63,165 nt of DNA from Bacteroidales bacterium (lineage in GTDB: Bacteria > Bacteroidota > Bacteroidia > Bacteroidales > UBA932). Below, piece by piece: positions 51,104 through 59,810 of this stretch. The stretch's first letter is position 1. Each line of letters starts with the position of its first letter. The position numbers and the translations under genes were made by a program. The stretch covers positions 1-63,165 of the forward strand of contig SFNZ01000004.1 of the NCBI GenBank assembly GCA_004552615.1. The letters run 5' to 3'. Below the pieces are notes generated by a model. It was not told the DNA's origin and did no database searches. It saw only the letters and a program-made list of their open reading frames with translations.

Positions 51104-53398
51104 TTAGTTGGTCCTTGTGCAAACGAGTACACCCAGGACATCCCAGCTGGCAGAGGCGAATACGAAATAGTCGGACTTGCCGACCTCAGCCATGTCCACC
51201 AGGATCTGGGTGCTGCTCATCATCTCGTAGGTCAGCCAGTAATTGGCAATAGGACCCTCTGTTGCATCATCCCAATTGTTCCATGCAGCACCGTTTACAG
51301 GCTCGCAAGGGCAGTTCACCATTGCCATTGCAGGAAATTCTCTGGTGTATTTGAGTTCGTAGATGTTGTTCTCGTCAACACCGTAGAAGAATCCCTTGAT
51401 TTCGCTCATGAGCGGTCCGGTGTATTTCTCGAGTGTGGCACCGCTGACATAGTCAGGATATGCAAATGAGAATGGAGCGCTTCCTGTAGCCGCATTGTCG
51501 TAGATGAGATGGATAGCCGCGAAGTTCACCATGTTGGCGTCTTTCAGGACGATGATGCAGCCTTTGCCCGAAGCGACGGACTCGCTGATATAAACGGTGA
51601 TTCCGTTCATCGCTCCTTCCACTTCGAACGAACCGTCTGTAATAGGGTTGCCGTCAGTGTCCGAATAAATCTTGCAGTTTGCAGGTGTTGCTCCTGTGTT
51701 GAATGTAACGTATGGGCTGGAGACTGTGGCCTCGTAGATATTTGAGGTGGAGAACTCGCTGTTGATGAACCAGTAAAGGTCGGAAGACTGGGACATAGGC
51801 TCCACTGTACCGTTGCCGTAAACGATGGAGATGCCGTCCGAGCCGCCGGAAGAGGTCTCGTCGTAGATGCAGTAGAGTCCGGCCTTGGCCTTTTCGTCTG
51901 CACCGTAGAGTACGATGAATGACTCTGGCCTGTCAGCGAATTGATTGGTGAACTTGTCAGGATCCATGGTTGCACGGCCCTTGAGATTGTTCCCGAAGAG
52001 GGTGAAAGTGAGCCAGTAGCTGTCGACCTCGCTGTCGCCCAGAGGCATTGCATCGTAGTCGAATACCTTGTATGATGCCACTTCCTCACTGAAAACGAGG
52101 ACCGCATCCGCCCACTTGTCGCTGTAGGTGAGGGTATAGATATTGTCCGTGCCAAGCTTGCTCTCATACCATCCGCCGCTTGCGGCTTTCTCGAGAGTTG
52201 CCATATAGACATCGTCAGGATTGTCGGAAAGGGTGATGAAATCGCCTTTCACTCCGGCTCCCTGGGAAAGTCTGCCGATGCAATATCTGGTGTATTCTTC
52301 CTTGAATCCGCAATTAGGGTCATTCTCGTTGCATATATCGGTAGCCTTGATTCCGGCGAGGGATGCAGGGAAAATGAAGATGTCCGCGAATCTCTCGTCT
52401 CCGGTGTTGGCCTGAGGCCTGATCTCCACTGTGAGATTCTGGAGGGCTGCATTTTCGGAGTCACTGCTTATTGCAATGTCAATCCAGCTTGCAAACTCGG
52501 TGTCATGCCATTCTCCGTCCCAGCCGAGAGCCTTCACGACAGCTCCTTTTGCTGCAAGCGCATAAGCGATGCCAGGGGAGTCAGCATAGCCTCCGGTAGG
52601 CATAAGCCTCTGTCCCTCAGCATTGAATGTAAGTTCAGTGGCATCCACCTCCATCCTGTCTGCAAATGCAGGAAGGGTAATCTCGAATTCCACTGCTATG
52701 TCAGGGTTGGACGCATCCAGGAATTTTGCAGTCTCTGTCTTGCCTGCGGCAAGGGCTTCGGAAAGTTTCGCCTTGAGAAGAATCTCCTCTGAACCAGCCT
52801 CGCCTTCGTTCTTGTCGGCCTCGATCCAGTCAGGAAGGGCCACAGTCCAGGCATAGTTGGAGATGACCTTTACAGGGATTGCGTACTCGGTCCTGCCTGA
52901 GAATGTTATCAGCTCGGCAGCAGAAACGCTCTCTCCATAAATGTAGGCTCCGTTCTCCTTTGCGAAATCAAATTCACTCGCTGAACCGGTATGAATCTCG
53001 AAACTCCTCTCAAGCGCGAGCCTGGTGATTTCCGCAACTGCCTGGGTCTGGCCTCCCATGGTGAGGTTCACGGTGCAGACCCTGTTCACGTCAAGTTCCT
53101 CGTTCTCGGAGAATGTCACCTTGATGACCACGTCACCGGCAGCACCCGAGATCTTGTTCTCTTTCAGACCGGCGTCGTCGAGCCAGAAATAGTTTCCGGC
53201 ACCCTCCCCGGTAATGCTTGCCTCCCAGTCCATGTTCGGGCTGAGCGGAATTTCAACGCTTTCTCCCGCCTGAACGGTCTTCTTCACCATTTCAGCAGGG
53301 AAGACTGGCTGGACAGTCTCTTCCTTGTCGTCGCAGGAGCTGGCAAGAGCAGCCACGCCGAGCAGGGCCAATACTGATTTCCAATAAAAAGTTTTCAT
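51104..53398 (-). CDS. large surface lipoprotein of the SusCD-like operon (DUF5003-like)
   Basis: The 764-residue lipoprotein (Cys22, LASSC) starts with two BACON-like beta modules (~35-110 and ~130-240; WEASITGEGAGNYFWLDD and YAWTVALPDWIEAD). The C-terminal half (~385-764) seems to be built from repeats of about 115-120 residues: IYTLTYSDKWADAVLVFSEE with SYWLTFTLFGNN, NIYEATVSSPYV, and IYELKYTREFPAMAMVN with NYWLTYEMMS, each followed by a DPDKF/DMAEVGK segment and a FIVLYG/YFVFAS strand. DUF5003-like is my best family label. It is likely a surface binding protein. A perfect 21-bp inverted repeat flanks the gene in both intergenic gaps, so it may be phase-variable. Confidence 0.83.
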   Translation of the reverse strand: MKTFYWKSVLALLGVAALASSCDDKEETVQPVFPAEMVKKTVQAGESVEIPLSPNMDWEASITGEGAGNYFWLDDAGLKENKISGAAGDVVIKVTFSENEELDVNRVCTVNLTMGGQTQAVAEITRLALERSFEIHTGSASEFDFAKENGAYIYGESVSAAELITFSGRTEYAIPVKVISNYAWTVALPDWIEADKNEGEAGSEEILLKAKLSEALAAGKTETAKFLDASNPDIAVEFEITLPAFADRMEVDATELTFNAEGQRLMPTGGYADSPGIAYALAAKGAVVKALGWDGEWHDTEFASWIDIAISSDSENAALQNLTVEIRPQANTGDERFADIFIFPASLAGIKATDICNENDPNCGFKEEYTRYCIGRLSQGAGVKGDFITLSDNPDDVYMATLEKAASGGWYESKLGTDNIYTLTYSDKWADAVLVFSEEVASYKVFDYDAMPLGDSEVDSYWLTFTLFGNNLKGRATMDPDKFTNQFADRPESFIVLYGADEKAKAGLYCIYDETSSGGSDGISIVYGNGTVEPMSQSSDLYWFINSEFSTSNIYEATVSSPYVTFNTGATPANCKIYSDTDGNPITDGSFEVEGAMNGITVYISESVASGKGCIIVLKDANMVNFAAIHLIYDNAATGSAPFSFAYPDYVSGATLEKYTGPLMSEIKGFFYGVDENNIYELKYTREFPAMAMVNCPCEPVNGAAWNNWDDATEGPIANYWLTYEMMSSTQILVDMAEVGKSDYFVFASASWDVLGVLVCTRTN

Positions 53399-53417
53399 AC
53401 CAGTTAAATTTTAATAA

Positions 53418-53438
53418 AAACTATAATGAATTGAGTTT
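53418..53438. repeat. 21-bp inverted repeat, right arm
   Basis: AAACTATAATGAATTGAG plus TTT is the exact reverse complement of 51070-51090. It lies in the 48-base gap upstream of the 764-residue lipoprotein gene. Neither end extends beyond 21 matches. Confidence 0.85.
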
Positions 53439-53446
53439 GAGTTCTT

Positions 53447-54355
53447 TTACATTCCTTCTTCGCGCTGGAGCCTCTCCGCCTCCTCGTCGCTTATCCATTC
53501 CATGACATTGTAGAAATGTCCCACTGTCCCGACGGTCTCGCCAAGATTCTTCACATACATTTCCGTCCAGATATACAGATAATTGCCGCATGGATAGAAA
53601 TACGAATCCGCGAGCCGGCTGGAGCGCACCAGAATCCTGTCGTCTCCGTGGGTCTGTCCGAAGAACGAACCCTCGTCGCTCATTATCTGGCCTTCATCCA
53701 TCGTCACGAGAGGGGACATCGGGTCTTCCGGATGGAATGTCAATGTCACGTCATATCCGTTGAGCATCCAGTTGTGGCAGATGATAGTGTTCTCCTTCGT
53801 CGGATGCAGGCTCGTCCGGATCAGGCGCTGGTAGGAGCCGTACGGATTGTAGGCCTGCAGGAATGTCGAGGACAATACGCACCATCCAGTGAACCCGTTG
53901 ATGTCGAACGGGCATGACTTCATCAGCACTACGCTGGTCTTTCTTCCGTACATAGGCATCTCGAGCTGGTCCGGCATCACAAGCGAAAGCGTGAACCCGA
54001 GCGAGTCAGTGGCCCCGATATTGTCATAATAGCCATGTACCAGCACATCCGCCCTGTTCTCCCCGGCCGGAATCGTTATCGTATTGGATGCCAGTCTGTA
54101 ATGCAATGTCTCAATGGCGTTGCTCTCCTTGTCTATGATTTCCACTCCGAATGTCCTGTCATAGCTGCATTTCACTGTGGATACCACCGGGATGCGGATA
54201 TATTCCACATCTTTCTGCACCGGATATGTCCGGATACTGTCGGCGAACATCACATATTCGGCATCCGAGTACTCGGTATAGCTCTCCTTGCAGCCCGGGA
54301 CAATGCAGATGACTGCGCACAGGAGGATGATTGTATTTATGATATGCTTGCTCAT
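53447..54355 (-). CDS. SusCD-associated lipoprotein (DUF4984-like)
   Basis: The 302-residue lipoprotein (Cys22, IVPGC) starts with a DUF4843-like beta domain (residues ~30-140; YVMFADSIRTYPVQKDVEYIRIPV, ITIPAGENRADVLVHGYYDN). A C-terminal module follows (~150-290; CPFDINGFTGWCVLSSTFLQ to YFYPCGNYLYIWTEMYV). Proteins of this layout follow SusD genes in Bacteroidales and are thought to be surface components of the uptake system. The exact family number is from memory. It starts six bases after susD. Confidence 0.82.
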   Translation of the reverse strand: MSKHIINTIILLCAVICIVPGCKESYTEYSDAEYVMFADSIRTYPVQKDVEYIRIPVVSTVKCSYDRTFGVEIIDKESNAIETLHYRLASNTITIPAGENRADVLVHGYYDNIGATDSLGFTLSLVMPDQLEMPMYGRKTSVVLMKSCPFDINGFTGWCVLSSTFLQAYNPYGSYQRLIRTSLHPTKENTIICHNWMLNGYDVTLTFHPEDPMSPLVTMDEGQIMSDEGSFFGQTHGDDRILVRSSRLADSYFYPCGNYLYIWTEMYVKNLGETVGTVGHFYNVMEWISDEEAERLQREEGM

Positions 54356-54361
54356 AGTCGT

Positions 54362-55882
54362 TTATCTGTTGCTTTCGTTAGGCAGGATCTCCGAGCCCGG
54401 AGCCTCGATTTCATTTCTTGGGATAGGCCAGACGAACAGCGGGTCGTCCGCATTGACCTTCAGCGAGCTGCCCTCGGCCTGGGATGACGACTGCGGAGTG
54501 CGGGTGAATCCCCTGTGCCAGCGCTTGAGGTCATTGAGCCTGAATCCCTCCATGAAAAGTTCGCGCACCCTCTCGTCTGAAACCGTGTCAAGCCAGTTGT
54601 CGGAATTGACCCCGATTGTGCCTCCGGTACTGAACCTGGATTCCCTGAGGGTGCTCAGGTCTGCTCCCGCCTTCGGATATTCGCCCCTGCGGCAATAGGC
54701 TTCGGCCCTGATGAGATATTGCTCCGCAAGTCGGAGCGGCTTCGGCATGCACACATGGAACACGTTCTGGGCGAGCAGGCCTTCATTGCCGTAATACTTG
54801 ACCAGAAGCGGCCAGGAGAGCCTGTGGCTGTAGCCCGTCTGGAGTTCCTCGAAATAGGCCTGGTACCTCATGTCCCCGGAAGGGTAGAGGTTCAATGCCC
54901 ACAGGGCCGGCACATAGTCCGGATAATAATAGGTGTAATCCCTTGTAAATCCGAGGAATACGGACCCGGTGGCCGAGCCGTAGGACGTGGAAGTGTAGCC
55001 TATCTTGAATATTATCTCATAAGATGCGTCGTTGGTCCAGAGGTAGTCGAGATATGTCTGGTCGCTCGTGTAATAGGACTTGGCTGATGCGAGCTTGAAA
55101 GTGCCGGAGCCGATGACCTTGGTGGAATGCTCCACGGCCCCGTCCCAGTCCTGCATGTTCAGGCAGACCCTGGCCCAGATTGCGTGCACTGCGGCATTGG
55201 TGAAATAAGTGGTGTTCGACACGTCATATTCGCTGTCGAGCAGGGCGTCGGCCTTTTCGAGGTCAGAGATGATGAACGCAAATGATTCCGCGAGAGATGC
55301 CCTGCGTACCGGTTCCTTGCGGAAATAGCTGGTTCTCAGTACAATGCCGAGCTCTTTGTCGGCTGTGGCCGGGTCGTATGCCTTGCAGAAGCATTTCACC
55401 AGCTCGGAGTAGGCGAGAGCCCTGGCGCAATACACTTCGCCCGTATATGCGTCGAGTTCCTCTATCAGGTCGTCGTCCACGAGGGATGCCTTCAGATCCT
55501 CCACCTGGTCGAGGAAGAAATTGCATCTTCCGATGACCGTGTACAGGCCGGCATATACCGACTCCACTTCGGAATTGGTCGAAAGAATGTCCCACTGCCA
55601 TATATTGCCGTAGGTATTTGAATTGCCCTGCACCGCATACACCAGGTCTGCCTGGATGTCCTGGCAGACGGTCAGGTAGCCGCTGTAAAGGGCTCCGCTC
55701 ATCATTGCCTTGTATATTCCGTTCACTGTCTGCTCCGCGTCCGACACGCTTGCCATTCCGTCCCCAATGAGGATATAGTCTCCCGGATTTTTCTCGAGAC
55801 AGGAATTCAGTGAGAGGACGGCCGCTGCAGTCGCGGCAGCCCTGACAATGTTTCTATATATTATTCTCATCATATCCATCAT
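54362..55882 (-). CDS. SusD/RagB-family outer-membrane lipoprotein
   Basis: The 506-residue protein has a lipobox at about Cys28 (LSLNSC). The SusD fold is visible as an N-terminal helical TPR-like region (QTVNGIYKAMMSG, VESVYAGLYTVIGRCNFFLDQ, CARALAYSELVKCF) and the C-terminal SusD domain (MPKPLRLAEQYLIRAEAYCRRG, LRESRFSTGG, RVRELFMEGFRLNDLKRW). It caps the SusC channel and binds the ligand. Several in-frame ATGs lie at the start (55882, 55879, 55873, 55870), and the true one is uncertain. The stop of susC lies three bases upstream. Confidence 0.95.
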   Translation of the reverse strand: MMDMMRIIYRNIVRAAATAAAVLSLNSCLEKNPGDYILIGDGMASVSDAEQTVNGIYKAMMSGALYSGYLTVCQDIQADLVYAVQGNSNTYGNIWQWDILSTNSEVESVYAGLYTVIGRCNFFLDQVEDLKASLVDDDLIEELDAYTGEVYCARALAYSELVKCFCKAYDPATADKELGIVLRTSYFRKEPVRRASLAESFAFIISDLEKADALLDSEYDVSNTTYFTNAAVHAIWARVCLNMQDWDGAVEHSTKVIGSGTFKLASAKSYYTSDQTYLDYLWTNDASYEIIFKIGYTSTSYGSATGSVFLGFTRDYTYYYPDYVPALWALNLYPSGDMRYQAYFEELQTGYSHRLSWPLLVKYYGNEGLLAQNVFHVCMPKPLRLAEQYLIRAEAYCRRGEYPKAGADLSTLRESRFSTGGTIGVNSDNWLDTVSDERVRELFMEGFRLNDLKRWHRGFTRTPQSSSQAEGSSLKVNADDPLFVWPIPRNEIEAPGSEILPNESNR

Positions 55883-55885
55883 CGT

Positions 55886-58828
55886 TTAGAATGTAACGTC
55901 AAGACCGAAAGTGAACTGGCGGGACATCGGATACTGGGCCGCATAAATGTTGCTCACACCTTCCGGGTCAAGACCGGAGAACTTGGTGAAAGTCAGGAGA
56001 TTCTGTCCCTGAGCGAACACCCTTATCCCCCTGATGACACGCGTCTTGGCAAGCAGTTCCTTCGGCAGCGAATAAGCTATCATCGCATTCTTCAGCCTGA
56101 GGAAGGAAGCATCCTCGAGGAGCCTCGTGTCGAACTCGGTATATACCCCGTGCCTCGGGATGTCCGTCACGTCGCCCGGTTCCTTCCACCTGTCGAGCAG
56201 CCTCCTGGACTGGTTGTAGGTGGCGAAACGACCGTTGGACTCGTCGAAGAACCTGTCGTTGTTCATCATCCACCGGCCTGCCACCCAGCTGAACTGTGCG
56301 CTGACACTCAGGCCTTTCCACGACAATGCCGTTCCGAATCCTCCCTGCCACGGAGCAATGTAGCTCTTGCCCGTGAGCACCTTGTCCTCGTCCCTGAGCT
56401 CGTTGGTGAGATTGCCGTCCTTGTCATACCAGAGGGCATCACCGTTGGCCGGGTTCACGCCAGCGAACCTGTTCAGGAAGAATTCCCCGAGGGAATGACC
56501 TTTCACCAATTTCGTGCTCGTGTTGGCTGTCTCGTATTCATCCACACCGTTGTACAGTTCGGTAATCTTGTTCTTGTTGTATCCGGCATTGGCATTGACA
56601 GACCACACCAGATTCTTCGTGCGGAGCAGGTCTGCATTGACATTCACCTCCACTCCGCGGTTCACCATCGTGCCGACATTGTCCCATTTGTAGCCGTAGC
56701 CGTTGGATTCGGCGTATGACAGCGGAACCGACATCAGCATGTCCGTAGTGCGCTTGTTGTACAGTTCGAGGTCCACGTTCAGCCTGTCCCAGAATCCGAA
56801 ATGCATTCCGAGATTGCTGGTGAGAGTGCTCTCCCAGGTCAGGTCCTCATTGCCCGGCTGTACGGGAGCCACTCCGGAGCCTCCGAGATAGTCGCCCACG
56901 CCTCCAATGAGCTCAAGATGCTCGTAATTCGGGATGGAGGAGTTGCCGGAAGTACCTGAACTGAGTGATATCTGGGCATTTGTAAGCCAGCCCCTTGCGT
57001 TCTCCATGAAGGATTCGTTGCGGAGATTCCACATCATACCCAAGGCGGAGAAAACTCCCCATTTGCGGTTCTTTCCGAATCTCGACGACCCGTCGGTCCT
57101 GACCGAGCCCTCCAGATAATAGAGGTCCTTGTAATTGTATTCGGCCCTGCCGAAGAATGACATCCGCCCGTAGTCCGAGTCGGAATAGCTGTTCCATCCG
57201 GTCACCCTCGTGGCGAAGGCAATGTCGGTCAGGTAGTCATTGGTCTGGCCCTTGCCCACGATGCTGAATCCTTCGGCATGGTAATTCTCGCCCTCATGTC
57301 CGAGGAGCAGGTTCAGGTCGTGGTCGCCTTTAACATTGAACCTGTATGTCAATGTATTGGTTACCTGCAGGTTGAGTCCCGTGCTGGTGCTGCGCGAAGC
57401 CGTGCCCTCCCCGAGATTCGGCATGTAGCTCGGGAAAGACTGCCCGAAGCTCGACACGTTGGAGTAGTCGGCGGAGAACTGTGACCTGAACACCAGGTTC
57501 TTGTACAATGTCGCCTCTGCGAACAAAGTGACGAGGGCCTTGTATTTCTTGTGTTTGTAAGGATTGTTCTCTATCCATTCCAATGGGTTCTGTCCCTGGC
57601 CCTGCCATGAGCCGTCGTTGATGGACGCGAGCGAGCCGTCCTTCTTGTAAGGGTCCCAGTAAGGGAGCATGAACCTCGCTGCGGAGATAGGTGTCACGAG
57701 AGTGTAGCTTCCCTCGTCGGCCTGCTCGATGTTCTGGTAGTTGAACATTGTAGAGGTTCCCATCTTCAGCCATCCGCACATCCTGTGCTCGAGGTTGAAC
57801 CTGAGGGAATATCTTTCGAATCCGGAAGACGGAGCGATACCGTCCTGGTTGTAATAACCTCCTGAAAAATAATAATTTGTCTTCTCGGAAGCTCCAGACA
57901 CTGACACTTCGTGGCTCTGTATCATGGCCGAACTGTCATATACCATGTCGAGCCAGTTGACATCTATTTTTGAGAGATAATCGTAATTCTGCCCGTCGGT
58001 CATACCAGTTTCCTTCTCGTACCGGATTCTTTCCGCAGTGTTCATGAGATCCCATTTCCCGTGCGCAATCGAAGAGAAACCGAGCTGCATCTTGTAGTTT
58101 ATCACAGGGTGTTCTGACCGTCCGCGTCTCGTGGTGATGACGATGACGCCGTTGGATGCACGCGCTCCGTAGATTGAGGTTGAGGAAGCGTCCTTCAGCA
58201 CGGACATGCTCTCGATGTCGGCCGGGTTTATGGTATTGAAATCGGAAGCGGAAATGGCCACTCCGTCAAGTATATACAGAGGTGCGGTCCCGGAATTTAT
58301 GGAGTTCGTTCCGCGGATTGTCATCGTGGCTGATGCGCTCGGCTCTCCTGTGGATGACAGTACGGTAAGTCCTGCCACCTGGCCCTGGAGTGCCTGGTCG
58401 AATGCTGGAGCAGGGGTATCCTCGAGCCTGTCTGCCTTGACTGTGGAAACGGATCCGGCCACGGTGCCTTTCTTCCTGACGCCGTATGCAATGACCACTG
58501 CATCTTCGAGCTTGACGCTCTCGGTCTTGAGCTCCACATTGCAGGTAAACGATTCCGATGCCGGAACCATTACTTTATGCTCCAGGAAACCGATGCTTGA
58601 GAAAATCAGGTAAGTACCGGGGTCCGCCAGAATTTCGTATTCTCCGTCAATAGATGTGATAGTGCCGTTTTCAGGGCTTGTCATTACTGCGGCTCCGATG
58701 ACTGGGAGTCCGTCTTCGGCTGAAGTGACCGTCCCGGAAACTTTCACCTTGTTCTGGGCGGATGCCGCGGCTGCGGAAAGAAGGGCAGCGAAGCATATCG
58801 CCGAATGGATAATAAAATTTCTCATCAA
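55886..58828 (-). CDS. SusC/RagA-family TonB-dependent outer-membrane transporter
   Basis: The 980-residue transporter has a signal peptide (~1-24, ending in ASAQ). A carboxypeptidase-like regulatory domain follows (KVSGTVTSAEDGLPVIGAAV, ~28-110), then the TonB plug (GVRKKGTVAGSVSTV, LQGQVAGLTVLSSTGEPSAS, DIESMSVLKDASSTSIYGARASNGVIVI) and a 22-strand barrel. It ends with the aromatic C-terminus FTFGLDVTF. It imports SusD-bound ligand using TonB energy. It heads the eight-gene operon, whose protease and leucine-rich-repeat partners hint at a peptide or glycoprotein ligand rather than plain starch. Confidence 0.96.
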   Translation of the reverse strand: MMRNFIIHSAICFAALLSAAAASAQNKVKVSGTVTSAEDGLPVIGAAVMTSPENGTITSIDGEYEILADPGTYLIFSSIGFLEHKVMVPASESFTCNVELKTESVKLEDAVVIAYGVRKKGTVAGSVSTVKADRLEDTPAPAFDQALQGQVAGLTVLSSTGEPSASATMTIRGTNSINSGTAPLYILDGVAISASDFNTINPADIESMSVLKDASSTSIYGARASNGVIVITTRRGRSEHPVINYKMQLGFSSIAHGKWDLMNTAERIRYEKETGMTDGQNYDYLSKIDVNWLDMVYDSSAMIQSHEVSVSGASEKTNYYFSGGYYNQDGIAPSSGFERYSLRFNLEHRMCGWLKMGTSTMFNYQNIEQADEGSYTLVTPISAARFMLPYWDPYKKDGSLASINDGSWQGQGQNPLEWIENNPYKHKKYKALVTLFAEATLYKNLVFRSQFSADYSNVSSFGQSFPSYMPNLGEGTASRSTSTGLNLQVTNTLTYRFNVKGDHDLNLLLGHEGENYHAEGFSIVGKGQTNDYLTDIAFATRVTGWNSYSDSDYGRMSFFGRAEYNYKDLYYLEGSVRTDGSSRFGKNRKWGVFSALGMMWNLRNESFMENARGWLTNAQISLSSGTSGNSSIPNYEHLELIGGVGDYLGGSGVAPVQPGNEDLTWESTLTSNLGMHFGFWDRLNVDLELYNKRTTDMLMSVPLSYAESNGYGYKWDNVGTMVNRGVEVNVNADLLRTKNLVWSVNANAGYNKNKITELYNGVDEYETANTSTKLVKGHSLGEFFLNRFAGVNPANGDALWYDKDGNLTNELRDEDKVLTGKSYIAPWQGGFGTALSWKGLSVSAQFSWVAGRWMMNNDRFFDESNGRFATYNQSRRLLDRWKEPGDVTDIPRHGVYTEFDTRLLEDASFLRLKNAMIAYSLPKELLAKTRVIRGIRVFAQGQNLLTFTKFSGLDPEGVSNIYAAQYPMSRQFTFGLDVTF

Positions 58829-58871
58829 TATAACTCCTTGTTTGAATGAGTTTTTCGTAATTTACGAACGG

Positions 58872-58879
58872 CAAAGGTA
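58872..58879 (-). promoter_or_regulatory. -7 box for the SusCD-like operon
   Basis: The minus strand reads TACCTTTG (TAnnTTTG) 43 bases upstream of the SusC ATG. No clear TTTG sits at the ideal -33 distance. No hybrid two-component or ECF sigma/anti-sigma gene is adjacent to suggest specific control. Confidence 0.55.
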
Positions 58880-58885
58880 AGAAAA

Positions 58886-58918
58886 TTTGTTTTCAACTTA
58901 AAATTTTTCCTATCTTTA
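58886..58918 (+). promoter_or_regulatory. promoter of the divergent DUF1573 gene
   Basis: TTTG (58886-58889), 21 bases, then TATCTTTA (58911-58918), seven of eight matches to TAnnTTTG. It overlaps the region upstream of the SusC promoter. Confidence 0.5.
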
Positions 58919-58947
58919 GAGTCTTTTATATCAGAAACTGACGAATT

Positions 58948-59739
58948 ATGAGACTTCTACATATCCTTTTGACCATCTTTCTAATCGTCTCTCCGATTTT
59001 TCCCCTTGGGGCTCAGAATCTTATTTTCGTGCCCGAGCACAAACTCGATTCCATAGCCAGGGCCACACGGGTGTCCGATTCCCCGCTCCGCTTTGCTGAA
59101 GACTTGCACGATTTCGGTGAAATCAATGAAGCTGACGGTCGCGTGACATTTGTTTTCAGCTGTGCCAATGTCTCGGATTCCCTCGTGCGCATTCTCCGTG
59201 TCGTGCCTACCTGCAGTTGCGTAGAGGCGGTTTCTTCCGTGAAAATGCTCCGTCCTGACGGGGAAATGCAGGTCTCTGTCACATTCAATCCCGAGCACCG
59301 TTCGGGGGACTTTGAGCAGAAAGTCTTCATATACGGCCCGTCCAGGTCACCTATGGCGGCCCTCAGAATCACGGGCCGGGTGATTCCGAAGAACGGAATT
59401 CCCGGCTATCCGGTGGTGATGGGAGATTTGAGACTTTCGGGCAGCAAGGTCAGTTTCTCCGAACTGTCCGCCGGCCAGAAAAGGGAGGAAAGGATAGCCT
59501 GTGCCAATGCGGGGGAGCGTAATCTGAAAATTACCGCAATGCCAGCCTTCCTCCCGTCCTGGATTTCCGTCCGCACCGAGCCCGAGACCATCGCTCCCGG
59601 CAAGACAGGGGACATCGTCATCTGCGTGGACGTGGACAAGATAGGCATGCTGCCTCCATCCTGCAAGGTTTCGGTGATTCTGGAAGGGATTGCCGGACGG
59701 CCTTCCGACAGGAGTATAGAAGTGACGGTCGAAAGATAA
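58948..59739 (+). CDS. two-module DUF1573 secreted protein
   Basis: The 263-residue protein has a signal peptide (MRLLHILLTIFLIVSPIFPLGAQ). An N-terminal DUF1573 domain follows (FGEINEADGRVTFVFSCANVSDSLVRILRVVPTCSC, FNPEHRSGDFEQKVFIYGPS), then a second Ig-like module (~155-260). The second Cys-x-Cys pair is not repeated. It is transcribed away from susC and resembles the DUF1573 protein at the far end of the operon (44303). This suggests a shared role with the surface system, which is inference. Confidence 0.87.
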   Translation: MRLLHILLTIFLIVSPIFPLGAQNLIFVPEHKLDSIARATRVSDSPLRFAEDLHDFGEINEADGRVTFVFSCANVSDSLVRILRVVPTCSCVEAVSSVKMLRPDGEMQVSVTFNPEHRSGDFEQKVFIYGPSRSPMAALRITGRVIPKNGIPGYPVVMGDLRLSGSKVSFSELSAGQKREERIACANAGERNLKITAMPAFLPSWISVRTEPETIAPGKTGDIVICVDVDKIGMLPPSCKVSVILEGIAGRPSDRSIEVTVER

Positions 59740-59810
59740 TCCCGGATGTTTTCAAAATACGGAATTCTTTCGTATATTAGTGCCAGATAACACTATAATA
59801 CAATTTCTAT

